From assembly GCA_030323885.1 (NCBI GenBank), contig CM059191.1, positions 106,622,844 to 106,686,843 on the forward strand: DNA of 64,000 bases. The letters are read 5' to 3'. The notes under the pieces were generated by a model, which worked only from the letters and a program-made list of their open reading frames with translations, was not told the DNA's origin and did not search any database. The first letter of the stretch is position 1, and each line of letters starts with the position of its first letter. Below are positions 50,587 through 60,681 of the stretch, piece after piece. The DNA comes from Branchipolynoe longqiensis. Its lineage: Eukaryota > Annelida > Polychaeta > Phyllodocida > Polynoidae. Both the position numbers and the translations under genes were made by a program.

Positions 50587-51730
50587 GATTGATTGATTGA
50601 TTGATTGATTGGTGGTTGCTTTACGCCGTGTCGGCAGCATAGGCCATATTCACGGCGAGAAATGTTTGTTTTTTGTTCAAACCATCGCTTTTACATGTAA
50701 AAGCAGACAATCAATTATGTGCCAATAGACACTAATTAAATTAGAAAGCTCACAATCATATATCTGTGGTCAAGGGAAACAAATTCCCATAGAAAAAGAA
50801 AAGTTTCATTAATAATTAATAGAATCCATTTAGTAAACTATATAAGGTGGTACAGTCCAGCTGCCCTCAAAAAGGCTAAAATGTTTTCCTGTTTTACCTT
50901 AGTAAAAAGGTCATGCATACTGTCTGCAGTGTAGAACCGTTGGCGCAGGGCCAACAAATCAACGCAACTTAGTAAAATGTGTTTGAGTGTCAGTGGGGAC
51001 TGACACCCAATACATTCAGGGGGAGGTTCCCCCTTGAGCAGAAAAGCATGTGTAAGCCACGAGTGGCCAACACGGCAGCGGCTAAGGACCACTTGGTCCC
51101 GACGACCTCCCGCATGAGTCTGGTGTGGTTTATTGATGTTTTCATCCCACTCATGTTGCCATTTGGATTTTATGTGGGTGGCTATTAGTGGTTTCAGATC
51201 AGAGTGAGGGATCAGACACGGTTCAAGATCACAGTTCAGGGCCTTCTTCGCAGCCCGATCAGCTCGTTCGTTTCCTTGTATGCCGGCATGGCCAGGCACC
51301 CAGCACAGCTGGATGTCATACCCATCTGTTGTCAGTTGGTTCATTTTATAAATGACCGTTGCTAGAATAGGGTGATTCGTTTTCAGTCCAGCAACAGCCA
51401 GGAGGCAAGAGAACGAATCACTGTATATAACATAGTTAGTGTGGTTGGATACCTCGATACACTCCAAAGCGAGAAGGAGTGCTCGGGCCTCTGCAGTGAA
51501 AATCGAGCTCTGATCGGGCAAACGTACACCAAATCTTTCCCGTCGGCAGACTGCCGCAGCAGCTACCCGGCTTTGGTCTTTCGAACCATCAGTGTATATG
51601 GAGAGGTGGTCTGCAAACTGGCCTTGAATCTCTGCATGCAGTCCTTGGTACTCGAGTGGATGTGTCCCAGATTTCCTCAGTTCCGTGAGTCGGAGGATAA
51701 CCGATGGCTTTCTCAACGACCACGGGGGAT
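50587..51730 (-). mobile_element. RNase H-bearing LINE, 5'-truncated, with 12-bp TSD
   Basis: Perfect repeats GTGATGGGTTGT flank it (50575-50586 and 51731-51742). The 3' end is a GATT/AATC tetranucleotide tract (50587-50607). The same 3' UTR (ATGGCCTATGCTGCCGA on the sense strand) and protein end as 1743-3609 confirm one family. Confidence 0.9.
50838..51716 (-). CDS. LINE ORF2 C-terminal part: RNase H and zinc-binding tail
   Basis: A 292-residue open frame. RNase H residues are all present: YTDGSKDQ (Asp), TAEARALLLALE (Glu), YSDSFSCLLAV (Asp) and VPGHAGIQGNERAD (His/Asp). A C-terminal Cys/His segment, ECIGCQSPLTLKHILLSC, follows. RNase H would remove template RNA during target-primed reverse transcription. 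RT and endonuclease are missing through 5' truncation, so this copy is not autonomous. It has no internal stops, in contrast to the copy at 1743, and is probably younger. The nominal start codon is within the truncated frame and has no meaning. Confidence 0.8.
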   Translation of the reverse strand: MRKPSVILRLTELRKSGTHPLEYQGLHAEIQGQFADHLSIYTDGSKDQSRVAAAAVCRRERFGVRLPDQSSIFTAEARALLLALECIEVSNHTNYVIYSDSFSCLLAVAGLKTNHPILATVIYKMNQLTTDGYDIQLCWVPGHAGIQGNERADRAAKKALNCDLEPCLIPHSDLKPLIATHIKSKWQHEWDENINKPHQTHAGGRRDQVVLSRCRVGHSWLTHAFLLKGEPPPECIGCQSPLTLKHILLSCVDLLALRQRFYTADSMHDLFTKVKQENILAFLRAAGLYHLI

Positions 51731-51742
51731 GTGATGGGTTGT

Positions 51743-52083
51743 AGGGTGGCGGGGCTGGGCGGGGCTTCGTGGAGGCGGGGTGTAGAGGTGGTGGTGCAGG
51801 GCATAGTGAGGACGTGGTGTGGTGGTGGGGGAGTCGTAATGCTCACTTAACCGCATTGTTGTTGTTGTTGTTCCCAGTATTCCACAAATCACTGACCCTG
51901 AACGATGAAATACTTTGCTCTCACTGCTTTATTCGGTGTGGGCTGAACTCTGCGTTGCTTGCAGTTTGATGCTTTCTGAACCTCGCTCTCCCCCCTGCAT
52001 TGTGGCACAGTGTTGGGGTCTGAACTGTGACCCTCTTTACCCTCATGTCCACATGTTGTATGCAGGTGGTGCCACTGATACAT
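51743..52083. other. Non-coding stretch
   Basis: GC-rich GGCGGGG repeats at the left, then anonymous sequence. Confidence 0.35.
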
Positions 52084-52421
52084 AATAGACCCTGCCAACT
52101 AAGCTGGAAAGTACCCGAATACAGCGGTTCCAGATTCTGCTGATAGATGTCACTACCTTAACTGGTGGGGTGTAATACATGTGAATAGACAACCGGTGAA
52201 ATTCCAGAAGAAAAATACAGTATAGTTGTCTTAAAAAATATATATATTACAAGGATGATGCCTGTTGCGATATGAATATCTGAATATAATCAGGCATTTA
52301 TTTTGTTCCCATGCATTCTTTACAGATATATAGCATGTATAGGCACTCAGGGAAAGTACCCGAATGGAGTGGTTCCAGATTCTGCCGATAGATGTCACTA
52401 CCTTAACTGGCAGGGTCTATT
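52084..52421. mobile_element. MITE, 'AATAGACCCTGCCA' TIR family, copy 2
   Basis: Ends AATAGACCCTGCCA and its exact inverse. Two internal GGTTCCAGATTCTGCYGATAG copies. It is the inverse-orientation relative of 32238-32599. Confidence 0.75.
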
Positions 52422-52775
52422 GGTTGTTTCCATACAGTTTCATAATGGCTTTTTTAAAGTTTGTATATTCACGTTTTGCATTATATTTATATACGACATG
52501 TATAACACACATATATATATCTACAAATATAGCAAGGACATGTATTATTGTATATGTTGTATAAGAACTTATGAGAATATAAATTAATGGAAGTTCCAAA
52601 ATATGTTATTTTTATTGCCTGATGTAACTGGTGGCGCCCCCGCCTAGTGTCCAGTCACACTACAACTTTCCGGCGCACTGTCAGTTGCAGCAACAAATGA
52701 TATATATATATATATATATGGATGTGCGAGTTCTATTACTTATAATATAAGGAAGTTATGGCAATATAAACATGT
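52422..52775. other. A/T-rich non-coding stretch
   Basis: ATATAT microsatellite at 52700-52720. No gene. Confidence 0.35.
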
Positions 52776-52791
52776 GATAGGCCGTGGTATG

Positions 52792-53200
52792 CAGGTATTG
52801 CAATACCTCAGGGAGTTTGACGCCCCTGCCCTGCAGAGTTGTAAACCACTGCCTTGTGGTACAGGTTCTTGACAGAACTGAAGGCTAAGGGAGCAAACCC
52901 TGAACAGAAAACCATGTCACTGTGGCAGCATCAAGGGCAGTTGATGTATGGAACTCCCAACATCTCCCGACCAGCCACTGCAGGGACAAATAGTTTTGCG
53001 CCTGTCTGGACATGCTCTTGCCGGTGTGAAACCTATATTTGCTCCCCGAGAGAGTGCCACTTGTAACTTGCAAAAGCCAGCAGCACTTCAACACTTTTGC
53101 GGGCAGCTTTCATATAATGTACTTAGCTAAATGGAGAGCGGCAGTCAAGTAATGAAAGCAGTCTTTGTCGCATCGCGACCGACAGCATGATGATGATGAT
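52792..53200 (+). mobile_element. RTE-tailed chimeric SINE, copy B (16-bp TSD)
   Basis: It is flanked by GATAGGCCGTGGTATG (52776-52791 and 53201-53216). The head begins CAGGTATTGCAATACCTCAG. The body contains CAGGGACAAATAGTTTTGCG. The 3' end is the RTE terminus (AAATGGAGAGCGGCAGTCAA, TCGCATCGCGACCGACAGC) plus (ATG)n. The RTE-derived part is the shortest of the three copies. Confidence 0.85.
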
Positions 53201-53413
53201 GATAGGCCGTGGTATGTGGTACGGCCGGATCCTCCTTGTCTGATTGTAAGGCAACGCGAAGAGAGAACAGGGAAGAATAACGTAAGCTTCTCACAGTTTA
53301 ATCGTGACTTTCCACTCCGTGGTGCCACATATCAAGTGACCCGTGACCAGCCAGGGAACAGTAACCTCTCATGGTTGGGGGAATATTCGTTTGAGTTCAC
53401 CATATATCGCTGA
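53201..53413 (+). CDS. Orphan exon-like ORF, unknown protein
   Basis: Across the empty site of the SINE insertion, a frame reads RPWYVVRPDPPCLIVRQREE, continues SFSQFNRDFPLRGATYQVTR and ends NLSWLGEYSFEFTIYR-stop at 53413. About 68 codons of balanced, globular-looking composition in A/T-rich DNA are unusual by chance. An in-frame TAA lies 10 bp before the target site, so it would be a terminal exon starting near 52776. I do not recognise the family. The SINE either sits at its 5' edge or disrupts it. It may instead come from an unrecognised transposon. Confidence 0.3.
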   Translation, partial: DRPWYVVRPDPPCLIVRQREERTGKNNVSFSQFNRDFPLRGATYQVTRDQPGNSNLSWLGEYSFEFTIYR

Positions 53414-53939
53414 AGCTGGGCACTAAATTGTGACACGGAAACCAAGAGTGAAAATCTTTCAACTAATAGCAGAATCCATGTTCATGTGAAGGTTTATATG
53501 TTTATGTATATGTCAGAGTTGAAAAAAAAAAACAAGACTTTTTTATGTTGATCTTATGCAAATTGAGCAATATGTTAATATCACTCATGTATCATGGAAA
53601 TCAAATACATGTCCAGAATATCATTTTAACATTCAAGCAAGATTTTATTCATTACAGTTAAGCAACAAAGATTATGTCTTACCAGACAAAAGTTGAAAAC
53701 TAGCTTGGGTAAATGCATCCATGTTGTCGATGTGTAAATTTTAACTTTATAAATGATCAAATTATCATACTTTTGATACATTTTGTGGGATAGATTAAAT
53801 AGATGTAGTATTGAAACATACCCAACACACAGAGGCAACAGTAATGGTTTGACTTGATATAAAAAAAATATATAAAATAAAATTATCATCATCGTAATGT
53901 GGAAACCAAATATGTGGTGCCCAGTTTTAGATAATGATC
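53414..53939. other. A/T-rich non-coding stretch
   Basis: A tract at 53522-53532. No recognised feature. Confidence 0.35.
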
Positions 53940-54056
53940 TATATACACGGACATACATATACACACAGATGTACACACAAACAGATCTATACACACAGAC
54001 AGACAGACAGACACACACACACAGACAGACACACACACACACACACACACAGACAG

Positions 54057-54090
<34 letters not shown>

Positions 54091-54105
54091 ACACACACAC
54101 AGATT
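53940..54105. repeat. CA/CAGA microsatellite
   Basis: ACACACAGACAGACAGACAC-type repeats. Reading frames across it on both strands are artefacts. Confidence 0.9.
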
Positions 54106-54282
54106 CCCTGGCAGCCCACACCCGGTGATGGGCAGCGCCACCAGTGGTTGGCATAGTTACTGTCTAAGTGCCTACTTGTGTCTAATTGTCACGGGCATGG
54201 CACTGCCAATGCCCGCCGTACACTTGTGGTGTGTGAGTCCGGTTGAGTGCCTCTCATGAAACCCAGTATTGATTTCCGGACA

Positions 54283-54376
54283 GGCGGGATGGCCGAATGA
54301 GTTGAGCATCTGTCTCCCGTTTTGGTAGGTCGTGGGATATGAACTCGTGGGTTTTAACTCAGGTCGAGTCAAACCA
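54283..54376 (+). mobile_element. tRNA-SINE type II, 5' part (head)
   Basis: GCGGGATGGCCGAATGAGTT head with GAGCATCTGTCTCCCGTTTT, then GTCGAGTCAAACCA. It continues at 54859 after an insertion. Confidence 0.75.
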
Positions 54377-54846
54377 TCATCATCATGCTGTCGGTCGCGA
54401 TACGACAAAGACTGCTTTCATTACTTGACTGCCGCTCTCCATTTAGCTCTCTGCTGTGAGAGTTGCGTCCATGAGTCGGTCTTAATGTCTCTTAGCTTCA
54501 GGTTTACATTTCATGAAAGCTGCCTGATTGTTGAAGTGCTGCTGGCTTTTGCAAGTTACCAGCGGCACTCTCTCGGGGAGCAAATAGGGGTTTCACACCA
54601 GCAAGAACATGTCAAGAAAGGCGCAAAACTATTTTTCCCTGCAGTGGCTGGTCGGGAGATGTTGGGAGTTCCATACATCAACCACCCTTAATGCTGCCAC
54701 AGTGACATGGTTTTCTGTTTAGGGTTTGCTCCCTTAGCCTTCGGTTCTGTCAAGAACCTGTGCCACAAGGCAGTGGTTTACAACTCTGCAGGGCAGGGGC
54801 GTCAAACTCCCTGAGGTATTGCTATACCTGCAATACCTGCATACCA
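54377..54846 (-). mobile_element. RTE-tailed chimeric SINE, copy C (TSD CGAGTCAAACCA)
   Basis: It is flanked by perfect 12-bp CGAGTCAAACCA (54365-54376 and 54847-54858), inside a tRNA SINE. It has the fullest head of the three copies (GGTATGCAGGTATTGCAGGT start) and an intermediate RTE part (to AACCTGAAGCTAAGAGACAT). The tail is (ATG)n. Confidence 0.9.
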
Positions 54847-54858
54847 CGAGTCAAACCA

Positions 54859-54990
54859 ATTACTTCAAAATTGATACTTGTTGCTTCCTAGTCAGGCGCT
54901 CGGCATTATTAGGATAGGGCAAGGAGGAGTGGGATGAGGAAGACTAATCGTTCGCGATTGAAATTTCCCCTGCTTAAACAACTAATGTAC
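54859..54990 (+). mobile_element. tRNA-SINE type II, 3' part
   Basis: Continuation of the SINE at 54283: ATTACTTCAAAATTGATACT, GGATAGGGCAAGGAGGAGTG, GAGGAAGACTAATCGTTCGC, then GATTGAAATTTCCCCTGCTT. Confidence 0.75.
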
Positions 54991-55224
54991 CAAAAAAAAT
55001 ACACATGGATGTCGACAATTCCTGCTGAACAGATGCAACATTCTCACGAGTTGTGATATTTACAGAGCGTGGTCAAACTCAAAGTGAGAACTGAATCATT
55101 CCATCCCCAAAGATTTCCGGGTCACCAAACTAAATCCTTTAGAATTGGCGGTCATTTTGTTTTAACATGATCAAATGATGCTGTATGACTATGAGTGGGG
55201 CGAGTTGATTCCTACACCAGTATG

Positions 55225-55700
55225 TGTATCACTCTGCAGACGGTCATGGAAGTCAGTGAGTGTATGACAGACTTTAAACAGATGTAAGTCAGTGAGTGTA
55301 TGTCATCCTTTAAACAGAGATCTAAGGGAGAGTATGTCAGCCTTTATACAGAGATGTAAGTCTGTAAGTGTATGCCAGCCTTTAAACATAGATGTATGTC
55401 AGTGTGTGTATGCTGGCCTTTAATGATATGTAAGTCGGTATGTGTATACAGCCAGCCTTTAGATTGAGATGTAAGTCTTTAAGTGTATGCCAGCCTTTAG
55501 TGAGATATGTGTCAGTGAGTGTATGTCAGCCTTTAAAAAGATGTAAGTCTAAGTGTATGCCAGCCTTTAAACAGGTGTATGTCAGTCAGTGTATGCTGGT
55601 CATTTGACAGATGTAAGTCCGTAAGTGTATGCCAGCCTTTAAACAGAGATGTAAGTCTGTAAGTGTATTCCATCCTTTAAACAGAGATGTGTGTCAGGCA
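55225..55700. repeat. ~45-bp degenerate minisatellite
   Basis: Units contain ATGTAAGTCNGTAAGTGTAT and GCCAGCCTTTAAACAGAG, with length variation. About ten units. Confidence 0.75.
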
Positions 55701-55766
55701 CTGTTGTTCTTGGCAACCCGACATGCTGCAATCAGCAATCATGAACCGTGAGTAAATAGGAACGCT

Positions 55767-56327
55767 TAAGCCCCAGTCACACATAGCCGGACGAGCCCCT
55801 GATTTTGAGCCGGACCACCACGGATCAATGGCCCGAACTGTCCCGCACCGCCACGGATAAAATCACTGTTTTCGTTGATTTTTGCCTCGCAGCCACACTT
55901 TCCCGGACGAGCGCCGTACCACCCCCGGACGAGGCCGGATCACCCCCCGGATCACCCCCGGTCTTACGGGGGCAGTCCGGGAGTGGGCCGGGGGTAGTCC
56001 TGGATAGTCCAGGGATGGTCCGGGTCAAACCGTGGCTCAAAATGACCCCGGACAGGCCCGGTCCACTCCGGACCACCCCCGAAATACCCAGACCACCCCC
56101 GGATCAGGCCGGATTGAGCCCGGATCGCAAAATCCCCCAGACCACCCCGGATTTTTAAAACATTTTAAAACATCCGGGGCTGAGCCCGGACGGCGCCGGA
56201 CGAGCCACGGATCAGGCCGGATCAGGGGGTGTTGGCACGGACGAGCCACGGATCGCCCCGGACTACCCCGGATGGCGGTCCGGGGCTCGTCCGGCCCCTG
56301 ATCCGGGTATGTGTGACTGGGGCTTTA
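55767..56327. mobile_element. MITE, 'TAAGCCCCAGTCACACATA' TIRs
   Basis: Ends TAAGCCCCAGTCACACATA and (inverse) TAAAGCCCCAGTCACACATA. The GC-rich interior is built of CCGGA(C/T)-type units in both orientations (ACGGATCAGGCCGGATCAGG). It shares CCCCAGTCACAC with 33034-33431. Confidence 0.7.
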
Positions 56328-56648
56328 CCAAAAGTAAACTGAGAGAGAGGGTGTGTGTGTAGGGGACAGAGACAGCTCCAAAGCCCATCAACTTATGCTG
56401 AATACTGCGGCACCGCTTCACCTTTAGGCCTAGAATTAATTCAAACACAGGGGGCGGGGTGTGGTCAGTTCTGTACTCGGACGCTCTCTACCATTGTGTG
56501 TATAGTCAGTAGCCTACCATTTAGGTGGCACAGTGCAGAATACCAAATATAACCTGTGTTCAGTTTTGTACCGATGTCTTGTTGCACATCCCTGAGAGGT
56601 GGCAGGATGGTTGGTTGTTGTGGTAGGATGGTTGGTTGTTGGAGTTTT

Positions 56649-56960
56649 ACATCCTGACAACATCTAAGGTAATATCAGGACGGGTACCGACTTGCGACAG
56701 TGCACACTCATGGCAACTTTATGGTGCTGTCCCACTGGGAAATCAGGTCAGTGGCACCATGACCTGATATCCCACTCAGTCACATTATCCTGACACTGAT
56801 CTAACCAGTCCTTGCCCTATCCTATTAATGCCAAGCGCCAGGCTAGGAAGTGACAAGTATAACTTTGATACGTCATTGGTTTGACTCGACCCAGAACCAA
56901 ACTTCCGATCTCCCACACGCGAGTCCTGCGCTCTACTGATTTGGCCACCGCGTCCGGTCT
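56649..56960 (-). mobile_element. tRNA-derived SINE, type I, full length
   Basis: Minus strand: head GCGGTGGCCAAATCAGTAGA, linker GTCGAGTCAAACCAATGACG, body, then TTAGATGTTGTCAGGATGTA and AAACTCCAACAAC. Confidence 0.8.
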
Positions 56961-56987
56961 TGCCTTATTTATTGTGGGTTTGTGACA

Positions 56988-57116
56988 GTGGGATATCCTG
57001 TCATTGTGCCAGTGGCCTGGTCTCCCAGTGGGGCAGCACTATAAAATTGCCATGAGTGCACCCTGTCACAAGTCGGTGCCCGTGCTAATATTTCCTTAGA
57101 TGTTGCTAGGACGTAG
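56988..57116 (+). mobile_element. tRNA-derived SINE, type I, 3' fragment
   Basis: GTGGCCTGGTCTCCCAGTGG to CCTTAGATGTTGCTAGGACG. The tail is replaced by CCCCCC sequence. Confidence 0.75.
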
Positions 57117-57515
57117 CCCCCCTAAAAATACACACACAACTTGTATGGTGATAGACATCACTGTTGTAACTCTGCCGACCAACACCTGTGTGCTTATATA
57201 ACTAAGGAGGACATACATTCAGTTGGCAGTATAAGACTGGCCGTCTAGTCCATATCCGGCTCCTTTATTATTTTTTTAAAAAAAAACCCCAAAACGATAA
57301 AAGAAAATCGCAAAGACAACAGAATAAAGCACACACACACCCCAAAAAGGGAGCCGTCCAAACAAGCAATTCAACAAAACAAACACGTGAAAGGTGACGC
57401 AGTGCTGGAGTGTGGCCGGAAGTTGCTCGTGCAAGGGATGGACGCGGTGCTTGGTGGGTAACCTTTAGGGGATTGCCAAGTGGCAGCATGCAGCTGTATT
57501 GGTGAGGGGAAAAAT
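57117..57515. other. Non-coding stretch
   Basis: Nothing recognised. Confidence 0.3.
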
Positions 57516-57900
57516 GCAGGCTGTAGTGATGAGGGACGGATCATGGTGATGAGGGCTGTAGTGACGGAGAACAGACCATGTAGTGGCGAGGGACAGACTG
57601 TAGTGACGAAGACTGGTACTGAGGGCAAATGGTGTAGTGACGTTGGCACGAGCTGTATTGATGAGGGCTCTGGTTGTAATGATGAGGGAAAGGTTGTAGT
57701 GATAAGATTCCGGTAGTAGTTATGAGAGCTCTGGTTGTAGTGATGAGGCATGTGATGTAGTGGTGAGGGCTCTGGTTGTGGTTGTGGTGGTGAGGGCTCT
57801 GGTTGTGGTGGTGAGGGCTCTGGTTGTAGTGATGAGGGTTCTAGTTGTAGTGGTGAGGGCTCCTGTTGTAGTGATGAGGGACAGGCTAGTGATGCGTGTG
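57516..57900. repeat. ~21-bp minisatellite (GGTTGTAGTGATGAGGGCTCT)
   Basis: Increasingly regular toward the right, with repeated GTAGTGATGAGGG cores. It gives artefactual Val/Leu-rich ORFs. Confidence 0.8.
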
Positions 57901-58128
57901 CCTCTTTTATGCTACCCTTTAGGGAGGCTACAGACCAATTTTCGTCTAAATATATCTGACTTGAAACAATCGCCGGAAAATCAGTGTTTCAGCGATGACA
58001 ATGAAATGTAGTCATAATTCAGCAGAATAAATATATTCACACCAAACAGGAAGGAAAGGATGTTAGCTTCAGCTGACACACCAGAAGTTGGGGTTGGTTT
58101 GCCACCCACCCGCATCCTAATCTAAAGT

Positions 58129-59080
58129 CCGGAGACGAGGGCGCCCTCTCTTTCTGTAGCCAGAAGACAGTTGAGAATGGAGGATCTGCTTTGGTAGCCT
58201 GTCTGATGACATCCTCATGAGGTGTTCAGTCCACCGGAGATTCTTTTTGATCAGAAGATCTTCCATAGAGGGCAGCCCCGTCCGTTCGAGTATTTCCTTA
58301 TTTGTCACTTTGTCCTTCCAGGTTAGCCTCATGATTGAACGCAGATGTCGCATCATGAAGGCATGCAGCTTTTTCACCTGTCGTCTGTACACTGTCCAGG
58401 CCTCGGCTCCGTATAGTAGGGTGGATAGCACGATTGCACGGTAGATCTTACCTTTGACCCGAATGGACACATGGTGGTTGTTCCAGAGTCTCTGGCGTAG
58501 TCGGCCGAAAGATGCGCTAGCCTTGGGCTCTGTAGTTCAGCATCAATGCGTCCATCACTTGATATAGTGCTTCCGAGGTAGGTGAATTCCGGAACAGAGT
58601 TCAGCTTGTTTCCGTCAACCATGATCTCCTCCTCTTGGGTACTTGTAGAGTTGGGTTGGTACAGCACCTCCGTCTTTTTTATGTTAATCTTCAGGCCAAA
58701 CTTCTTTGATGCATCGGAGAAGGCGTCCACTATTTTCTGGATCTCTTCAGCAGAGTGGGCAACCAGTGCACTGTCATCTGCGAATAGTAGCTCTCTCACC
58801 AGTATCTGAGTAGTTTTGGTCTTCGCTCTGAAGTGTGCGACATTGAATAGGTCAGCGCTCTGTCTACACTGTATATATAGATGCCATCCCCCATGTCTCG
58901 GAAAGCCTCGTCGAGCATTGCTGATAGGAAGATGGAGAAGAGCGTGGGGGCCAGTACACAACCTTGCTTGACCCCATTGGTAACCCCGAACGATTCCGAG
59001 ACTTCCCCTCCAAAACTAACGTTCGCCATCATTCCTGTATGTAGAGCCTCGATCATAGTTGTGAACTTCTCTGGCCATCC
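58129..59080 (-). pseudogene. RTE-like LINE fragment, copy 2 (RT region)
   Basis: Very close to 16045-17000: GVKQGCVLAPTLFSIFLSAM, LLFADDSALVAHS (FADD), FTYLGSTISSDGRIDAE and LLYGAEAWTVYRRQVKKLHA. Indels near 58520 (loss of the RRMAKAS codons) and near 58870 break the frame into three. The 3' end stops at CCGGAGACGAGG, the same point at which copy 1 is interrupted, and lacks the (ATG)n tail. It abuts a CR1-like fragment at 59080. Confidence 0.75.
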
Positions 59081-59085
59081 TACCA

Positions 59086-59546
59086 GTACCCGTCAAGTTA
59101 ATGGAGAAGGTAATGCATAGACACAGCGAATTACCTAAATGCACCAAATCCTAAATAACAAACAATAAATTACAAGTGCTACAGAACAGAGCCTCCAAGT
59201 CCACAAAAGATTCCCAACAATGGAACTCGACCTTAAATGCAACACAAAACTACTAACAAATAGAAGAGAACTACACCTCAAGCTACTTGCACACCACTAC
59301 ACCACACAAAAAGGTCTCACAGTGACTGCTGGTAGAAACACCAGACATACAGGTGCACCAGTGCTAAAAGAAACCATAAGCATTAATAAAATACATGACA
59401 GAAGTGTGTTAGTCAAGGCTGTGCAAGCCTGGAACAAACAACCACCTCCAGTCAGAGCAATCAAGAAACTGGAGCTCTATAAACAATTCCTAAAAAAAGA
59501 ACAAATAAAACCATACACCATCATATGGGCACCAAATAACACCTGA
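59086..59546 (+). pseudogene. CR1-like LINE C-terminal fragment
   Basis: Plus strand. The frame resembling the C terminus of the 14801-16030 protein includes ELHLKLLAHHYTTQKGL, NTRHTGAPVLKETISINK and LVKAVQAWNKQPPPVRAIKK, ending at 59546. Upstream bases carry a frame-broken LQVLQNRASK-like match. It is a different subfamily from the copy at 14801. RT palm motifs are absent. Confidence 0.6.
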
Positions 59547-60295
59547 CTGGGCGCAGTCAAGGCAAACTGTGAAAAAGTACACATTCCAAGGACAGGCAAC
59601 GGAAGACGGTGCATATCAAACCTATAAATACACAGCCATCTGGAGTACTGGGAGGGTCGGAAGAAATGAGGCCATAGTCCACCTTGGTATGTGTTCTGGC
59701 ACAAATCACGAAAGGTACATGGTCACCGCATCCAACCTGTAATACACTATGGCATGAGAAAATACCACAACCCACCGCCAGGTCGCAGTCCCGAAGGGTG
59801 TGGGTGTGTTCTGGCACACCTGGGTACCAACTAGGGACAGGGCACAGGTGAAAGGAAGGTGGTAAAACCAAAATTCAGGGACAATGCCATTTGAACTATG
59901 CTTAACAATTTAACACTGCAGCCGACCCACCTGGTCACAGTCCTGAAGAGTACGGATGTGTTCTAGGACATCTAGGCACTAACTAGGGACAGGGCACAAG
60001 TGAAAGGAAAGCTGCAAACAAAACAAACACCATCTCACTAGATGTACATACTAGGCTACAGTATTAGTTATATGATAGGAAGTTATACCCCCTCCCCCCC
60101 AAAGGAAAACCCCCAAAACTAACATAGATACTAACTACTTAAATAAATACTTGTGGATGTCCTGGATACCAACCCGGAACCGGAACCCGGGCATACACCA
60201 TAACATTCCTCACAGCTGTCCAGCATTGAAGACAAGCACCCTCGCAGGAGCTTACACGCTATGGGCAGAATAAATACTGTAGTGGTCTGCACTAA
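59547..60295. repeat. 3' flank with a ~145-bp duplicated segment
   Basis: AACTAGGGACAGGGCACARG plus TGAAAGGAA occur at about 59828 and 59980, with upstream GGTCRCAGTCCYGAAG also repeated. This may be the LINE 3' UTR. No ORF. Confidence 0.4.
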
Positions 60296-60681
60296 CCTCT
60301 CAAGACAAGTAACCACATAGCCAGGTAGGCGTGGGTAGTCGTGTGGTTATATCAGGGAGCCTAGGTGGTGTAATGGTTAGCACACTGGCCCAGAATGCAT
60401 AGAGATGTGGGTTCGACTCCCGCTCTAGGCGCAATATTTCCAATTTTCATCACCCCCACGACACTGGTCGCCATGACCATGATCCTGTACAAGCTACGTG
60501 CTGTATGGTTGTTGAACCTACCCTGTGTATGTATGTGTTAGCGCATTGCCTCTATGTATGTAAAATTGTAAGCATTACAAGACTTACAATTCCAGGGGGA
60601 CGAGTGTAGTGGTCTGCACTAACCTCTCAGGCAAGTAACCACATAGACAGGTAGGTGTGGGTAGTGTGGTTAATTCAGGAA
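60296..60681 (+). mobile_element. tRNA-like SINE type III, copy 1 with body
   Basis: A 60359-60430 tRNA-like head is followed by a body ending in GGGGGACGAGTGTAGTGGTC. The upstream segment CTGCACTAACCTCTCA...TAACCACATAG is duplicated before the second head at 60682. Confidence 0.55.
60359..60430 (+). tRNA. tRNA-like SINE head (not a canonical tRNA gene)
   Basis: The acceptor-like GCCTAGG (60359-60365) pairs with TCTAGGC (60424-60430). Box A-like TGGTGTAATGGTTAGC and box B-like GTGGGTTCGACTCCC are clear. The anticodon arm is not a proper 5-bp stem and no conserved U33 loop can be drawn, so it is a tRNA-derived SINE head or pseudogene. Confidence 0.45.

Noticed and set aside
54332..54691. ORF of 119 residues
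   Set aside because: It is antisense to the chimeric SINE and crosses its TSD boundary.
60359..60430. Functional tRNA gene
   Set aside because: Acceptor and T arms pair, but the anticodon arm does not form five pairs and no U33-anticodon loop can be drawn. The flanks are duplicated SINE sequence.
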